Assembly: GCA_905221615.1 (NCBI GenBank)
Contig: CAJNDT010005457.1
Span: 496,356 to 560,355, forward strand
Source of the DNA: Symbiodinium sp. CCMP2592
Lineage: Eukaryota > Sar > Dinophyceae > Suessiales > Symbiodiniaceae
DNA: 64,000 nt
Reading direction: 5' to 3'
Positions 29,396 through 40,614 of the stretch are shown here, piece after piece (position 1 is the stretch's first letter; every line of letters starts with the position of its first letter). Both the position numbers and the translations under genes were made by a program. The notes beneath the pieces were generated by a model. That model did no database searches and had not been told where the DNA came from. It saw only the letters and a program-made list of their open reading frames with translations.

Positions 29396-31236
29396 TCTCG
29401 TTTGCTGGTAGCACAACCATGTGCTGGATTTTCTATTTAGACTGTTTTCCGTCTAAAAGAAAATTTGTGTCTGCGAGCTGCGTTTTCATTAAGATCGGAC
29501 ATGTTCATGAGAATTATATGTTCTGTATCATCCGCAGCCGCTTTCAGCCTCGAGCCTCACAGCAATCAGCCTTTCGGGCTAACCAAGCGTTCCTGATCCT
29601 GTTTGGTCATTGTGCCGTAATGAGCACACGATCAAACTTCCGTAGCCGTGATGGACACGCCCTACCCAGGGCAGTGCAGGCGTACCATGAGCGACATCCA
29701 CACATGGATAGCTCGTACCCCGAGTCTCGTCGGGAAGCATCACGTCGAAACACCGAACACGGTGGACACCGAATTCACAAACGTGAGAAAAATCACGAGC
29801 CTCAATTCATCATCATGGGTCACCAACAGGTGTTCAATCCGCATCCAAGAGATCTTGCTCAATTGATCTCACGATATGGCCATGCGAGTGGAGCAAGGCT
29901 CACTCTAAACTCCAGACATGGAGTCAGGCTCTACGAAGGAGTCCTTCAAGGACCATGGGACAACAGTCCCCTTGTATACTGGGATAACAACGTCGGTAAT
30001 CACGCTCGTGATCCACGCCAGTTCTGTACGATGCTTGCACATCACCTTCAGACAGGCCTCCCACCGGAGGTAGAACAATGTGTGAGCCTTGATGGATCCG
30101 GAGAATATGACTATTCCTCCTCAGTGCCAAAACTGGCAGATGTAACAGGTCTCTCACCAGAGATGTGCTTCCACATTCTTTCCAAGACCAACAGAGTCGG
30201 AAGGTGGTTGGCACACTCAACAAGACACCTTCAGAACCAGCGCCCAGATCTCTTTGCTGGCCAACACAATTATCTTCTGGACATGTTCAAGTTGGCCGAT
30301 GCAGAGCTCGCACAGTATACACCACAAGAGATCGCGCTTGGTGTCCTCCTCAACACTAAGTCTAGGTTTGTGGTCACCATGGTTTATAACAAAGATGGCA
30401 AGGCCGAAACCACAGATGCCGCCGTTAACATCCCACCGGATGCAAATGTGTTGACCATGAGCAAAATTTTCCTTTCGGCAGTGGGAGGACACGGTTCACG
30501 ACGAACTCTACCAAGAGCTGAAGAACCAGATCCTGAAGAAGAGAGACCAAGGTCACACATGACCATCTCAGACTTCATGGCAACGGGGAGCAATCCAGTG
30601 CAGTCCCGTGCACAGCGTCTCTCCACTAACGCGCCGAGGCCCGTCGGCATGGAGGATTTTGTTCGACAGAACAACCCTTGTTACATCATGCATGCCACGG
30701 ACCTACAGGCATTATCCTCAATCCTGAGGCACGGTCTGGTACCATCAAACCTCCTAGCGCAGGTGGTTACAGCACCAGATTTCCAAGCTCTCGTGAATGA
30801 AAACAGTCGTTCCAACAGGGACACTGTTCAGTTCTCAACGCTAAACCTGGCGAATCCCAATCCGACCATGTTGCGTGCCAATAAGGCACTGCTTCTGGTA
30901 TTCGATGCAAATAACGTAGTGAACGAGGTCACAAACCTGTGGCAGTCGCAAGTAGGGATGTTTGCTACACCAGATGTAGTGCATGCCCGTACTCTTAGCG
31001 CCGTATTCGCACCCTCTGAAACACTCTGGGTATCATCGCAATACGATGAGCTCAAGAGCATCGGACCATGGTGGGCAGACCATTGCTCCGAACAGATGCC
31101 GTCAGCGACTTACGAGTCGAAGAAATGGTGCGCAAATTACGGCCGAGAAATCGAATCGGCACTTCGAAAAGTGGCAAGGCGAAATCTGCCACCAGAGCCT
31201 CCCAAGGCTAGATTTGAGACATTCTTTAAGCCTTAG
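29386..31236 (+). CDS. 3' accessory frame of copia element 2, ART-like motif
   Basis: 616 residues as an open frame overlapping the pol stop by 10 bases in another frame. A more natural ATG is at 29620 (MSTRSNFRSRDGH), giving 538 residues, since the part before it is hydrophobic and unlike the rest. A middle region contains DLAQLISRYGHASGARL. The C-terminal third has YIMHATDLQALSSILRHGL, which resembles the H-x-T...I...GL opening of ADP-ribosyltransferase and Tpt1/KptA RNA phosphotransferase folds. The resemblance is weak. It has no env-like signal peptide or membrane anchor that I trust. It could modify RNA or protein for the element; the function is not established. Confidence 0.7.
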   Translation: MVVVSFAGSTTMCWIFYLDCFPSKRKFVSASCVFIKIGHVHENYMFCIIRSRFQPRASQQSAFRANQAFLILFGHCAVMSTRSNFRSRDGHALPRAVQAYHERHPHMDSSYPESRREASRRNTEHGGHRIHKREKNHEPQFIIMGHQQVFNPHPRDLAQLISRYGHASGARLTLNSRHGVRLYEGVLQGPWDNSPLVYWDNNVGNHARDPRQFCTMLAHHLQTGLPPEVEQCVSLDGSGEYDYSSSVPKLADVTGLSPEMCFHILSKTNRVGRWLAHSTRHLQNQRPDLFAGQHNYLLDMFKLADAELAQYTPQEIALGVLLNTKSRFVVTMVYNKDGKAETTDAAVNIPPDANVLTMSKIFLSAVGGHGSRRTLPRAEEPDPEEERPRSHMTISDFMATGSNPVQSRAQRLSTNAPRPVGMEDFVRQNNPCYIMHATDLQALSSILRHGLVPSNLLAQVVTAPDFQALVNENSRSNRDTVQFSTLNLANPNPTMLRANKALLLVFDANNVVNEVTNLWQSQVGMFATPDVVHARTLSAVFAPSETLWVSSQYDELKSIGPWWADHCSEQMPSATYESKKWCANYGREIESALRKVARRNLPPEPPKARFETFFKP

Positions 31237-32433
31237 ACACACCGTTTCATTGGTTGTATTTATTTACGAAAAGAATACGAAATAAATACGAATTGGAAAT
31301 ATGGTTTAAATATGGCCCATACATACATATACGAAAAAAATACACATAGCAGACACCCTTACCATCTAGACTGTTCTGGTATACACGATATTAATAATTA
31401 GATCATTGGGATCCTGATACATTCCGTCTTATACACCGTTCCGGGGGCCGCTGCACACTGTTACACCACTTTCATGTTGATTCTGAAGGGACTGGCTAGA
31501 AATCAGCATAAAGCACAAAACTGGCACCACGAAACCCATCAACAACTCAGGCCTATCGGGCCCGGCCCACCGTCGCCGACCTTCAGCAGCAGCACCACCA
31601 CGACGACCACCGCCACCACCATCACCAGCAGCAGCACAGTCATTACTATCACCACAGCTTTGGGCCCCAAGCTCTCAACAAGAGCTTTAAAGTTCAGCTA
31701 AAACAAATGCCTTTCACCTCTTTGGCTCTGCTGTGCACTCTGACATAATGAGAACGTCGCCAGAGAAGATACGGAAATGTCGGCAATGGTCATAGGCCAT
31801 AGTGCCATAGGTGCATCATAAGCCATAAGCCATAAGCCATAAGCTAACAAGATATTTGAGCATGTGCCAAAATTCGGCAATCCAAATATCTCTGCATATG
31901 CCAAATATTCGTAATCTCATGAAATATATGTTCATGCCGTGTCTTGAAATGACAAAATCTCGTCATAGTATACCTTTGCTTATATCACGATGCCGTAGTC
32001 AGCCGTAGTCATTGTACATAACTCAAGAATCAATTGGCGCTAGAATCACGCCGCTTCGTTTCAAGCACTGGCCTCACAAGGCGGTCTGGAGTCTCAAGTG
32101 CCGCTGAGGAGCGAGCAGTGCGGTGAACAACACAACAACTGCCTGCAGGGCCTGGGCCTCAAGCCTAGGGCCTACAGGGTCTTACTTGCAGAACAGCTGG
32201 GAAGTCTTAAAAGTCTGGAGCACGAGAGTGCCGGTCTTGGAAAATCAACGGCGGAGTTGCAGATTGCATCACCAGCAGCTGCAGGTTCTAAGTCTCTACG
32301 TCTGTACTCTACTGCACGTATTGCATTCTCAATGGGCCCGAGGAGCTTATGTTTTATGCTGGAACTGCCACTGCAAATGATACGGCTAACTGCATTCCGC
32401 ACGGAGGCAAATGATGTTTCGACATCACTTTAC
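31237..32433. other. Non-coding spacer after copia element 2
   Basis: No supported gene. It holds an AT-rich TACGAAA-type repeat (31255-31340), a CAG/CAC/ACC triplet run (about 31568-31660), and an AGCCATA tandem (about 31815-31845). Further 3' exons of the gene at 32434-40614 could lie here but were not resolved. Confidence 0.5.
31255..31340. repeat. TACGAAA-type AT-rich repeat, copy 1
   Basis: Words such as TTTACGAAAAGAATACG and ATACGAAAAAAATAC recur at 43934-44070 and, inverted, at about 56680-56712. This may be a degraded fold-back element family. Confidence 0.6.
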
Positions 32434-35400
32434 CTCTTGACGAGCCGCTGCCAACAACTGTGGCAGGACGAGGGACTCTTTCACAGCCTTGCCACTGACG
32501 TCACCCAGCTGGCTGCGCACGATCGCCAATCGTCGTTGCTTGTTGCCACTCGATTGCAAAGCGAAACTGAGCAATGCTTCGCAACGAAGGGCCTTCGCTG
32601 AATCCTGCGTCACCTGCGCACGCCCAATGAACTCAATCAAGTTCGTGTGCTGGAAAACGGACTTGTCGACGAAAGTCTTGGCAGTCTCCAAAGCCTGAAC
32701 AAAAGCGATGCATCTTTGAAGACCGAGGGCCTAGGCCTAAGTAAGCTGAAAACGACAAAAGCCGGAGCCCAAGCGAATGTCCACATAATGCCCCACAGGT
32801 TGAAGCACGAAGCTCGCCAAACCCGAACAAAGCATCACCACCCACTCGGAACCGATAGCTGATATCTGGCGGCCGGTGTTAAGTAAAGCAACTATAAAAC
32901 TAATGGGTCAACACGTGGAGTGGTTTTGGTTAGCCTTGGGAGTATGGTATGTTGCCGATGCCATGTTGTAAACAAGGATTTCGGCGAAATATAGTGTACA
33001 ATGCACAATGTACCTCCATCCTGCTCGATGTGTCATGCTTAGATCGAAAGTTTAAGTCTAGAGTCTCGAATCAACAATATGAAATCAATCTAGAATCGAG
33101 AATCTAGAATCTAAGCCTAAACAATTTGCACTGTGCATTCCACTCACACATGACTTCGAAACTGCTGCGGCTACATACACGTCTACAGTTATACTTCACG
33201 AACTTCTACACTACACTCTACACTCACTTCACTACGGTACAATCACTACCAAACCACCATTCAGCTTCCGAACAGACTCGCCTCGGCCAAAGCATCGGAA
33301 AGTCGCAAAGTCTCCTTGCCGTCGATGCCGTCGATGGTGTTTGCGGCTATGCTGAGCACCTCCTCCAAGGTCGCATCCTCCTTGATGCAGTACTTCCAGC
33401 TTTCCTCCGTTTGATTGCCATAATTCTTTGTGCACTTTGCGATGTCCACACACAGCTCCGTCAAGGTCGCGGTCAAGGCAGCCACCCTGAGCTCGATCGT
33501 GTCCTGGAGGTCAGTGTTGCGCATTGCGGCAGCGCAGAAGGCCTGGCAGTCGAAGAACATGACCGCATTGTACTTCTCACTCAACTCCGGCGACATTTCG
33601 GTCGTAGCTTTTGCTGCGGCCGTCATGGACTTGTCCATTTTCTTTGACGCCTTGAGCACTGCATCTAGCCTGGCCATGCCCACGTCACCCGTCAGCCTGG
33701 CTTCGGCTGTCTCTCCACTGTCCATCAAAGCCACGAAAGCCGCGAGGAAATCACTGGTGTGGGTAATCATCTGCAGGTTCGCGAACAGCCACATCTTGAT
33801 GGGGTGCTTGGACTCCAGGACGATGGCGCTCAACTTATTGGCACCGTTCACCACATTCGGTTGAATCACTGCTCCCGCTTGGGTTGCCTACAGACTCCAA
33901 AGTTCAGGATTCAAGCACCGACTACCACCGACATATTACACCTGCCTCTTTTCAAACAGGAACCACCAGCTATTTTTAGCAGCTAACACTTCGCCTCTGG
34001 CAGAATTGGATGGTACCACTGATTACTTACTGGTTTCTACTCTGTCTGTAGCCTTCACCAACACGCTGAGGTCCACAAACTTGGAACTGCAAATCAATCT
34101 GACCATAACGAATAATGAGTGGTGGAATAATAACAATGGCTTCAGTACTTCAAGGTTTTTGTTCACAATCTAGCAGAGTGGCATAGTGACCTCCTCCACC
34201 TCCTCTTTGGAAAGAAAAGCCTTTTCTTGGTGCGGGCACGTTGTGTCTAGCCTGTCGAGTCTAGCCGCTAGCCTACAAATACAAACGGTTGTATCAAAAG
34301 CACGTACTTCCATATGCATAGCTGAAGTCATCTAGGCCTAGGCATTTGAGGAAGCCGGGACTCCATTGATTCATGACTGGACAACTCCTGGCAAAATATC
34401 GTCGATTGCAAGACAACGGCCTAAACCCAAGCCCTGATACAGTGTTCTTCAAGTCAGTGCTGCTAAGAATCAAGCCAGTCGGCTAGTAGCAGCTAGTGAT
34501 GGTGAGTGACAGCTACTGAATAAGTCATGAGGTCAGATGAAAGGTAGCAAATAAAAGTACGACTCAGTGACGTAGGGGAATGCCTATGGTTATGTAATGG
34601 CAGCCACGTTGCCCGGAAAAGGTCGGCGACAACGCGGTAGATCCAACAGATGGCGCTGTTGAGCACATGCAAATCATCATCTTGCAAGCCGTTCTTCACG
34701 TCCATCGGGCAAGCTTTCCAGGCGTCGAGGAACGGCCCGATGTTGCCTTGCATAGGTGCCTGGTAGTCCGTCGGGTAACTTTTGCAGATGTCAAGAAGCT
34801 CGGTGAGGGCGATCTCCTTCTCCGAGTTCTTGCGGAACTTCTGCCACTGCTCACCGAGTCTTGTCATGCTCGCATCCTCTGGGAACAAAGCGACACCGGC
34901 TTGCAAGGATGTCACAGACGACGTTCCTAAGCTGATCTCGCCTGCTTTGGCCTTCAGCACTGCAGTCAAGAAATGCTTCAGCACCGACTGCAACTTCTTG
35001 AATGCATCATTGCACACACCATGTCGCATCGATTTCTTCATCTGCGGGAGGTCCTGCACGATGGTCACCAACAGGCCAACATTAAGGCTGAGTGGCTCTG
35101 CCTTCTCCATGTCGGCCAAGGTCGTGAAGGCGTCCTGGAGCTTGGGCCAAAGTTTCGCCGTCTCTTCTGCTTTCGCCAAGAAATCATCGTAGAGCTTCGT
35201 CCACATGTTGGGGTTCTCCTTGTCACCTTTGCGAACGATGTGATCTCGGATTGTAGTCTCAAAGACATTGGAACCTCGATACTTCATCACGGCGTTCACG
35301 TGGGTGGCATTGGATGCGAGGTAGTCCGGCTCTGGGCTCATCAGAGCGACCAAAGCGAAGGCAACCCCCTGGAAGCGGTCGTAGACACTTTTCAGGGGCT

Positions 35401-38400
35401 CTTTGGACTCCAAGAGCTCCTTCGCCTCATCCGTGTAGTTCAGCAGAAAGCAGGAAAGGACCTTCAGGAGTCTGTCCTTGTGGATATGGACATCCTTCAC
35501 CATCTTGACAAAGCTATCGCAGAAAAGACCCTCCAGGACCGCATCGGCAGATGCCTCACTTCCGACGTTTGGGCTTGTGACACACAATCCGGGGGAATCT
35601 GGGCAATCAATCTACGGCATATGATGGGTAGTGCAAAATGACTTGTCCCATACACAAGAATCAAGAATGCATTGTAAAGCAAAGTGTGACGTTCACCTAG
35701 AACCAGGACGATTCAGACCGAGGACCTATGCAGTCTGCACAGACATGAACTACGATCACGAAGCAACTTTAACAATCACACAAACAGGTAGCACAGTGGA
35801 CAAGATTTGCACGATAATGAAGCTAGCTTAATCTAGCTCTGGCACCTGCTGGATTTCGGCAACCATCTTTGGCCCGGCTTCCTTTGTCGCGGTACCGAAC
35901 TTGACCTTGTAGTCCACCTCCTCCCGGGCTGCCGTCCACAGCACGGCTGCTGTGAGGTTCAAGTCCGTGATCTCCACGTCAGCAGGCGTCGGGATGAAAG
36001 CACACACGGTCAGCATGTAGGCGTCCAAGGACGCCTTGAAGTCAGCACCGTTCACATCTTTCACCTCCATCATGTCACCGAACAGGTCGTTGGCCCATCT
36101 CTCCAGCAGCTGGGTCTTCAGGCTCGCCGGAACCTGCAGACCCTCATCGACGACTGCTGTCACGTGGGCTCGGACCTCTGCCCGGGTCATGCTTGCAAGC
36201 GACGTGTGCGCCAGAGCCTCGACATGCTCCAGCAGTCGCAAGCGGGAACTCAGCAGAGATGCTTCTTTGTGGTTCTTGGCCTCCATATCTTGCAAGATCA
36301 TTCGTGCCTGTAATTGTCTGGAGCTCAAAGAATCTTGGTTGAATATTCTAACAAGTCCAGAAAATCTCTAGACTCTAGGATCTATAATCTGAAAACTATT
36401 CTTCATACCCCGCTGCATTCAAAGGCCTACAATACTTGGAGGCCCTTTTGACTTAGTAACTAGGATTAGTAAGCTGGGTTATGGGCATTATAATAGGGTT
36501 TCTAGGGGATACTAAGTAGACTTACTAAGTCAAAAGGGCCTCCAAGTAGGGCCTACAATGTCCTACAAGGCCTACTACAACGTTGCACTCTTAAATACTC
36601 TTTAGGAAACAGTTTGGACTGGCATCGCCCCTCGCAGCTGTCGGCCGGCAGGGCTTTTCGTGCAGTCCAGGTTCCTCTGCGGGTCCATGCTGAGGAAGCA
36701 CTTGTGCACTTTCCCAAGCTTGGCGATGACTTTCTGAAGGGCACTGTCCTTCTGCAACCATTGCGGAATGTCGCTGGAGCCACCGTCCACGACCCCGTCG
36801 TCCTCCTCTTCCTCCGGCTCAACCTTGGGTTTGGAAACACGTTTCTTCTTCTTCGGACCCTCACCACCATCCTCCATGAAAGCATCACCGTGCGATGGAG
36901 CGGATCTGAAGGCGCTGAAGGCGGCCGAGTCGTCGGGGTTCATTTCCAAATCGACTTCCATCTCCTCCTCCTCGCCTTGCTCCCCTTCGTCGGCCTCGCC
37001 CTCCTGCTGCTCGCCACCAGCCGCGGCTTGCCCTGCATTCTCTTCCTGCACAGAAAGCACTTCAATATAATACGACTTGTGTCTGACTCAATGAATTAGT
37101 GACTAGTGCCGAAGTATGCATGCGAAGAGAGATTGGCAACAGTGGTGCCCATTACTGACCGATAATGATAGCACTGGAAAGACACCAAACGTATGTAGCA
37201 TGCGACTATGTGACTGTTGACTATGATAAACGGTACGTTTGGTTCATGTCAACGGCAATGGCTGGTAGTGGTAGTGGCACTGGCAAATATAACTATTAAC
37301 ACAAGACACAGGATTCATGATTCATGACGGCGACGGCGACCCTGGTGCAAGCTAGACTGCTAGACATCTACTAAGCTACGACTAGGACTAGGACGACTGA
37401 CAAACACGGTACGAATTCGACTGCTACTACTACTGCTGCTGCTGCTACTACTACTAGTACTTGACTAGTCGTAGTAACTCCTAGTACTGGTACTGGACTG
37501 CTAGTACTAGTAACTAGTAACTAGTACTGGTACTACTACTAGAGGATGGCGAAGACTTCCATTGTGGCGATGACGGTGGCGATGACTGTCTGCTACATGC
37601 GATCTTTTATGTGACACTTGAGGGTTTGTCTTTTTTGGAGAGGGCCTCAGTAGCAGTAGCAGCAGTAGCAGCAGTAGCAGCAGTAGCTGCAGTAGTAGTA
37701 GCAGCAGTAGCAGTAGCAGTAGCAGTAGCAGTAGCAGTAGCAGTAGCAGTAGCAGTAGCAGTAGCAGTAGCAGTAGCAGTAGCAGTAGCAGTAGCAGTAG
37801 GAGAAGGAGAAGGAGTAGGAGTAGGAGTAGGAGTAGGAGTAGCAGTAGTAGTAGTAGCAGCAGTAGTAGTAGTGGTAGTGGTAGTGGTAGTGGTAGTGGT
37901 AGTGGTAGTGGTAGTGGTAGTGGTAGCGGTAGTGGTAGTGGTAGTGGTAGTGGTAGTGGTAGTGGTAGTGGTAGTGGTAGTGGTAGTAGTAGTAGTAGTA
38001 GTCGTCGTACCAGTACTACACTAGTACTTGTACTACATCTTTATCATCAGCCCCATCCCCGTCAACATCCTGCTGCTCTGCTGGTGTGCTAGTGACTGCT
38101 AGTGACTGCTGCTAGCTGCTGCAGGAAGGACTGCATGATATTCAACTTTGAGAGTGATGGTCAAAGCACCTTCTTGATGTTGCCGCCCTTCTGCAACAGA
38201 GACTCGAAGCTGACCAGCTTTGCTCGGTTGACGGTACGCACCTTGGCGTCGGCCTTCCCCAACTGGAGGTCGGAGAAGTGGTTGAACATCAAGCCTCCCT
38301 GCTCCTGGCGGATCTGCCATTCTGGCTGCAGCCTCATAGCTGCGTGCTTCACTTTGACCTTCCAGGAAAGCCGCACCTTCCTCAAGCCATGCACGATGTG

Positions 38401-40614
38401 TGCCGGGACACCTGCCAACGACACGTAGTAACCTCGAAGCATCTCGCGTCTGTCTTCCAGCTGCAACGAGCCGATTGTCAAACCAAGTTGCTTGGCTGTC
38501 ACCTTGAAGTACTTCAGAACCTCTGCTTCCGACATGAATGCCACGTCACAGAAGACTTTCCGTGCCCGGCAGACAGAGCTGGTCACCTTCGACGGCGGGC
38601 TCCAGCGAAAGGACATGATGCCCAATTTTTTGCGCATTACCCGGGCGGCTTTGAAGGCCGGCTTGCGCAACTTGTCCTCTGGGTTGTGGTAGATCTCCTG
38701 GAACTCAGGCCATGTCTCGTTGGGCCAACCCTCCAAGGCTGTGCACATGCAAAGGGCACATCCGTCGCCAATGGCATTGTTCTGTGCATCGACCTCACCC
38801 CAACGTTCGTCATCCGGCAGCTCCTTTCCCAGGGTGCTCTACACCCTAGATTGTAGGATTCTAGGAGGCTGTTGTCACGTTTTCGTGACCATATGAACCC
38901 GAAGTCAAGTCCTGATGATCCGACGACTTATCTGGACAAGGCTACTTCTTACACCTGCATTCATAACTCACTCTACATTCTACAATAGGTTCTATTCTAT
39001 ACTCTACACTATGCTATTTACGATACTTACTATACCACTATATTCACTATATTATACGGGCATAACAGTTGGCATAACATAACCCAACACCACCAACCAC
39101 CGGCTAGCTAGATTTTTCAAACAATTACGAAAGGTTGCCAGGCTGATGACACAAAGCAGTTCTGGCAGCAGGGCCACTAACTATTTATTGGGCAGTACCC
39201 ACTACTCACTACTACAGTTTATGACCCAGACCTAGAGCTGTTACTACGACTAACACGAGGCCGGCTACGATGGCTACGACTTCCTGTTGCTACAGCTGCG
39301 ACAAGTTCGACCCAACAAGAGTGCTCAATCTTGATTGCAACGGGAAGAATCTCATGTGTGAAACCTGCCACCCATACCCCAAAACTCTGCTCCAATTCCC
39401 AATAACTTTGCCGAAATCCTGCCTAACTCTTTTGTCGACTGTAGCAACTGCAGCTAGCTAGCAGTCTTGTCGAATAATAGGGTAGCGCCCGTAAGACTCT
39501 AAGAACTCTCGCGAGCAGCTAGCAGTCTAGCAATGCGCACAAAATTGTTCACTTCGTCCTAATCTTCGCTGACAGGCTTCGTGTCTTCCTAAAACCATCG
39601 GTGCCAAACAACATTCCCAATGTTCACTGCACCCACGAGCAATCCCAAAACCCTGCCACTGACCGCACAGGGACCGACACTGCCGTACTCCACCGATCCC
39701 AAACTTAATAACAGCACTATGTCACTATGTCGGTGTGATACTGTCACTAAGACTATGAGAAACACTATCACTATTACTATGACCATAATCCCTCAGCCAT
39801 CAACCATACACCTAAACCCTAAGCCCTTAACCTAACCGAAGCCTCACATATCCCACATGACAGAAACTGAATACGACAGTCCAAAGCCGCCATAAACCCC
39901 TCGGCTCAAACTTACTCAGATTGAAAACACGCATGACCCCGTCCTTCGGGGTCCGAGCACAAACCCCACACGGGGACCACTTCTTGGCGACCTTGGCACC
40001 CTTGAGACTGCTCTTCGCCACGCTCTTGGCAACACTCTTCTTGCTTTTGATCGATCTGATCGAACGAGGAGGCGAATTGGCCTTCTTGATGTCAGTGCAC
40101 TGGGACCCCGATGCCTGACAGACACGAAAAGGCAGCACTGCCCCAAAAAGCACGCTGAAAGCAATCTAGAATCTACAACGGCTTGAGGCCCGGCTCACGT
40201 TTGTATCTCCCAAAACATAAGACATGGATCAACGTCACAGTTTTCGTTTGGTCTCATCATAACACGAAGCTGGCCTGCGGTTTGGGAGAGCCTACAACAA
40301 GTAACTAAGCCAAACAAGGCAAAGGCACTGGAAACGAGACCGACTTTCCACTCACTACACTGCTACAGTGCACTACACTACACTACACACTGACTAGGAC
40401 TCTACAACATTCCATGTTCTACGGATTCTATGCGATAACTGTAACTGCAACAACGACGTAACTACGACAACAAACCGGCAGCCTTGACCGACTCCGCTGG
40501 TGCCGGGGCGGACTTCGCCTTCGCTCTGGCCTTGCCTTTGGCCTTCGGTTTCGGTTCTGTCGCTTTCTTAGGCGGGGCCTTCTTCTTCATGGCACTAGCG
40601 GTGGATTTCCCCAT
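32434..40614 (-). CDS. Multi-exon gene of unknown function, zinc-cluster N-terminus
   Basis: Minus-strand exons by eye: 40614-40483 (ATG; Lys/Ala/Pro-rich), 40114 to about 39916 (WSPCGVCARTP), 38838-38170 (GDGCALCMC, long helical part), 37045-36611 (acidic, basic KKKKR patch), 36307-35846, 35611-34613, 33887-33282 and 32694-32434. Six of these are multiples of three with matching phases: 132, 669, 435, 462, 999 and 606 bp; the last is 261 bp. Donors at 40482, 34612 and 33281 read GC; most acceptors are CAG or TAG followed by G. The two CxxC pairs flanking the second intron resemble a dinoflagellate zinc-cluster family. The remaining helical regions are not recognised. About 1,200 residues are visible. 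The exon 2 end and any exon after 32434 are unresolved. Confidence 0.6.
36424..36558. mobile_element. Fold-back MITE-like insertion in an intron
   Basis: A perfect 27-bp inverted repeat (36433-36459 and 36522-36548) starting TACTTGGAGGCCC encloses a 62-bp spacer. GGCCTACAA occurs directly before the left arm (36424-36432) and again at 36550-36558, one base beyond the right arm, like a 9-bp target duplication. Nine bases would fit a Mutator-like element. GGCCTAC words are common nearby, so the duplication could be chance. Confidence 0.6.
37070..37647. other. Intron sequence, ACT/CTA-rich simple DNA
   Basis: Part of the intron between the third and fourth exons. Cryptically simple sequence built from ACT, CTA, TAGT and CTG words. 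No gene. Confidence 0.5.
37648..38003. repeat. Long (GTAGCA)n / (GTAGTG)n microsatellite in intron
   Basis: About 355 bp of hexamer and trimer repeat: AGTAGC to about 37800, then GGAGTA, then GTAGTG/GTGGTA to about 37990. The plus-strand 137-residue open frame here (all Val/Ala) is a by-product. Confidence 0.95.
38840..39915. other. Intron sequence without recognised content
   Basis: Intron between exons 2 and 3 of the unknown gene. ACTATAC/ACTCTAC simple words dominate. A plus-strand Cys-containing open frame at 39270-39461 lies antisense here and has no support. Confidence 0.45.

Larger units (their letters stand above)
21187..31236 (+). mobile_element. Ty1/copia-type retrotransposon 2 with extra 3' frame
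   Basis: At least 10 kb on the plus strand: inferred LTR, primer-binding site, a single gag-pol frame of 2628 residues in copia order, and a second frame of 616 residues. Both frames are open and I see no break in them. The 3' LTR was not found within a few kb, so the element may be cut at its 3' end or have a diverged LTR. The open frames suggest a young age. It sits between C-rich repeats and an AT-rich TACGAAA-type repeat. Confidence 0.8.

Noticed and set aside
32098-32601. Plus-strand 167-residue frame
   Set aside because: Overlaps antisense an exon with good splice signals (32694-32434) and has no recognisable features.
31237-33260. A 3' LTR for copia element 2
   Set aside because: I looked for repeats of 21187-21412, for TAACA starts after a polypurine tract and for shared words, and found none convincing.
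37611-38024. Plus-strand 137-residue open frame made almost only of Val and Ala
   Set aside because: It is a translation of the GTAGCA/GTAGTG microsatellite in an intron.
39270-39461. Plus-strand frame with CxxC motifs resembling a zinc finger
   Set aside because: Short, lies in an intron on the opposite strand, and runs into simple sequence; the Cys spacing looks accidental.
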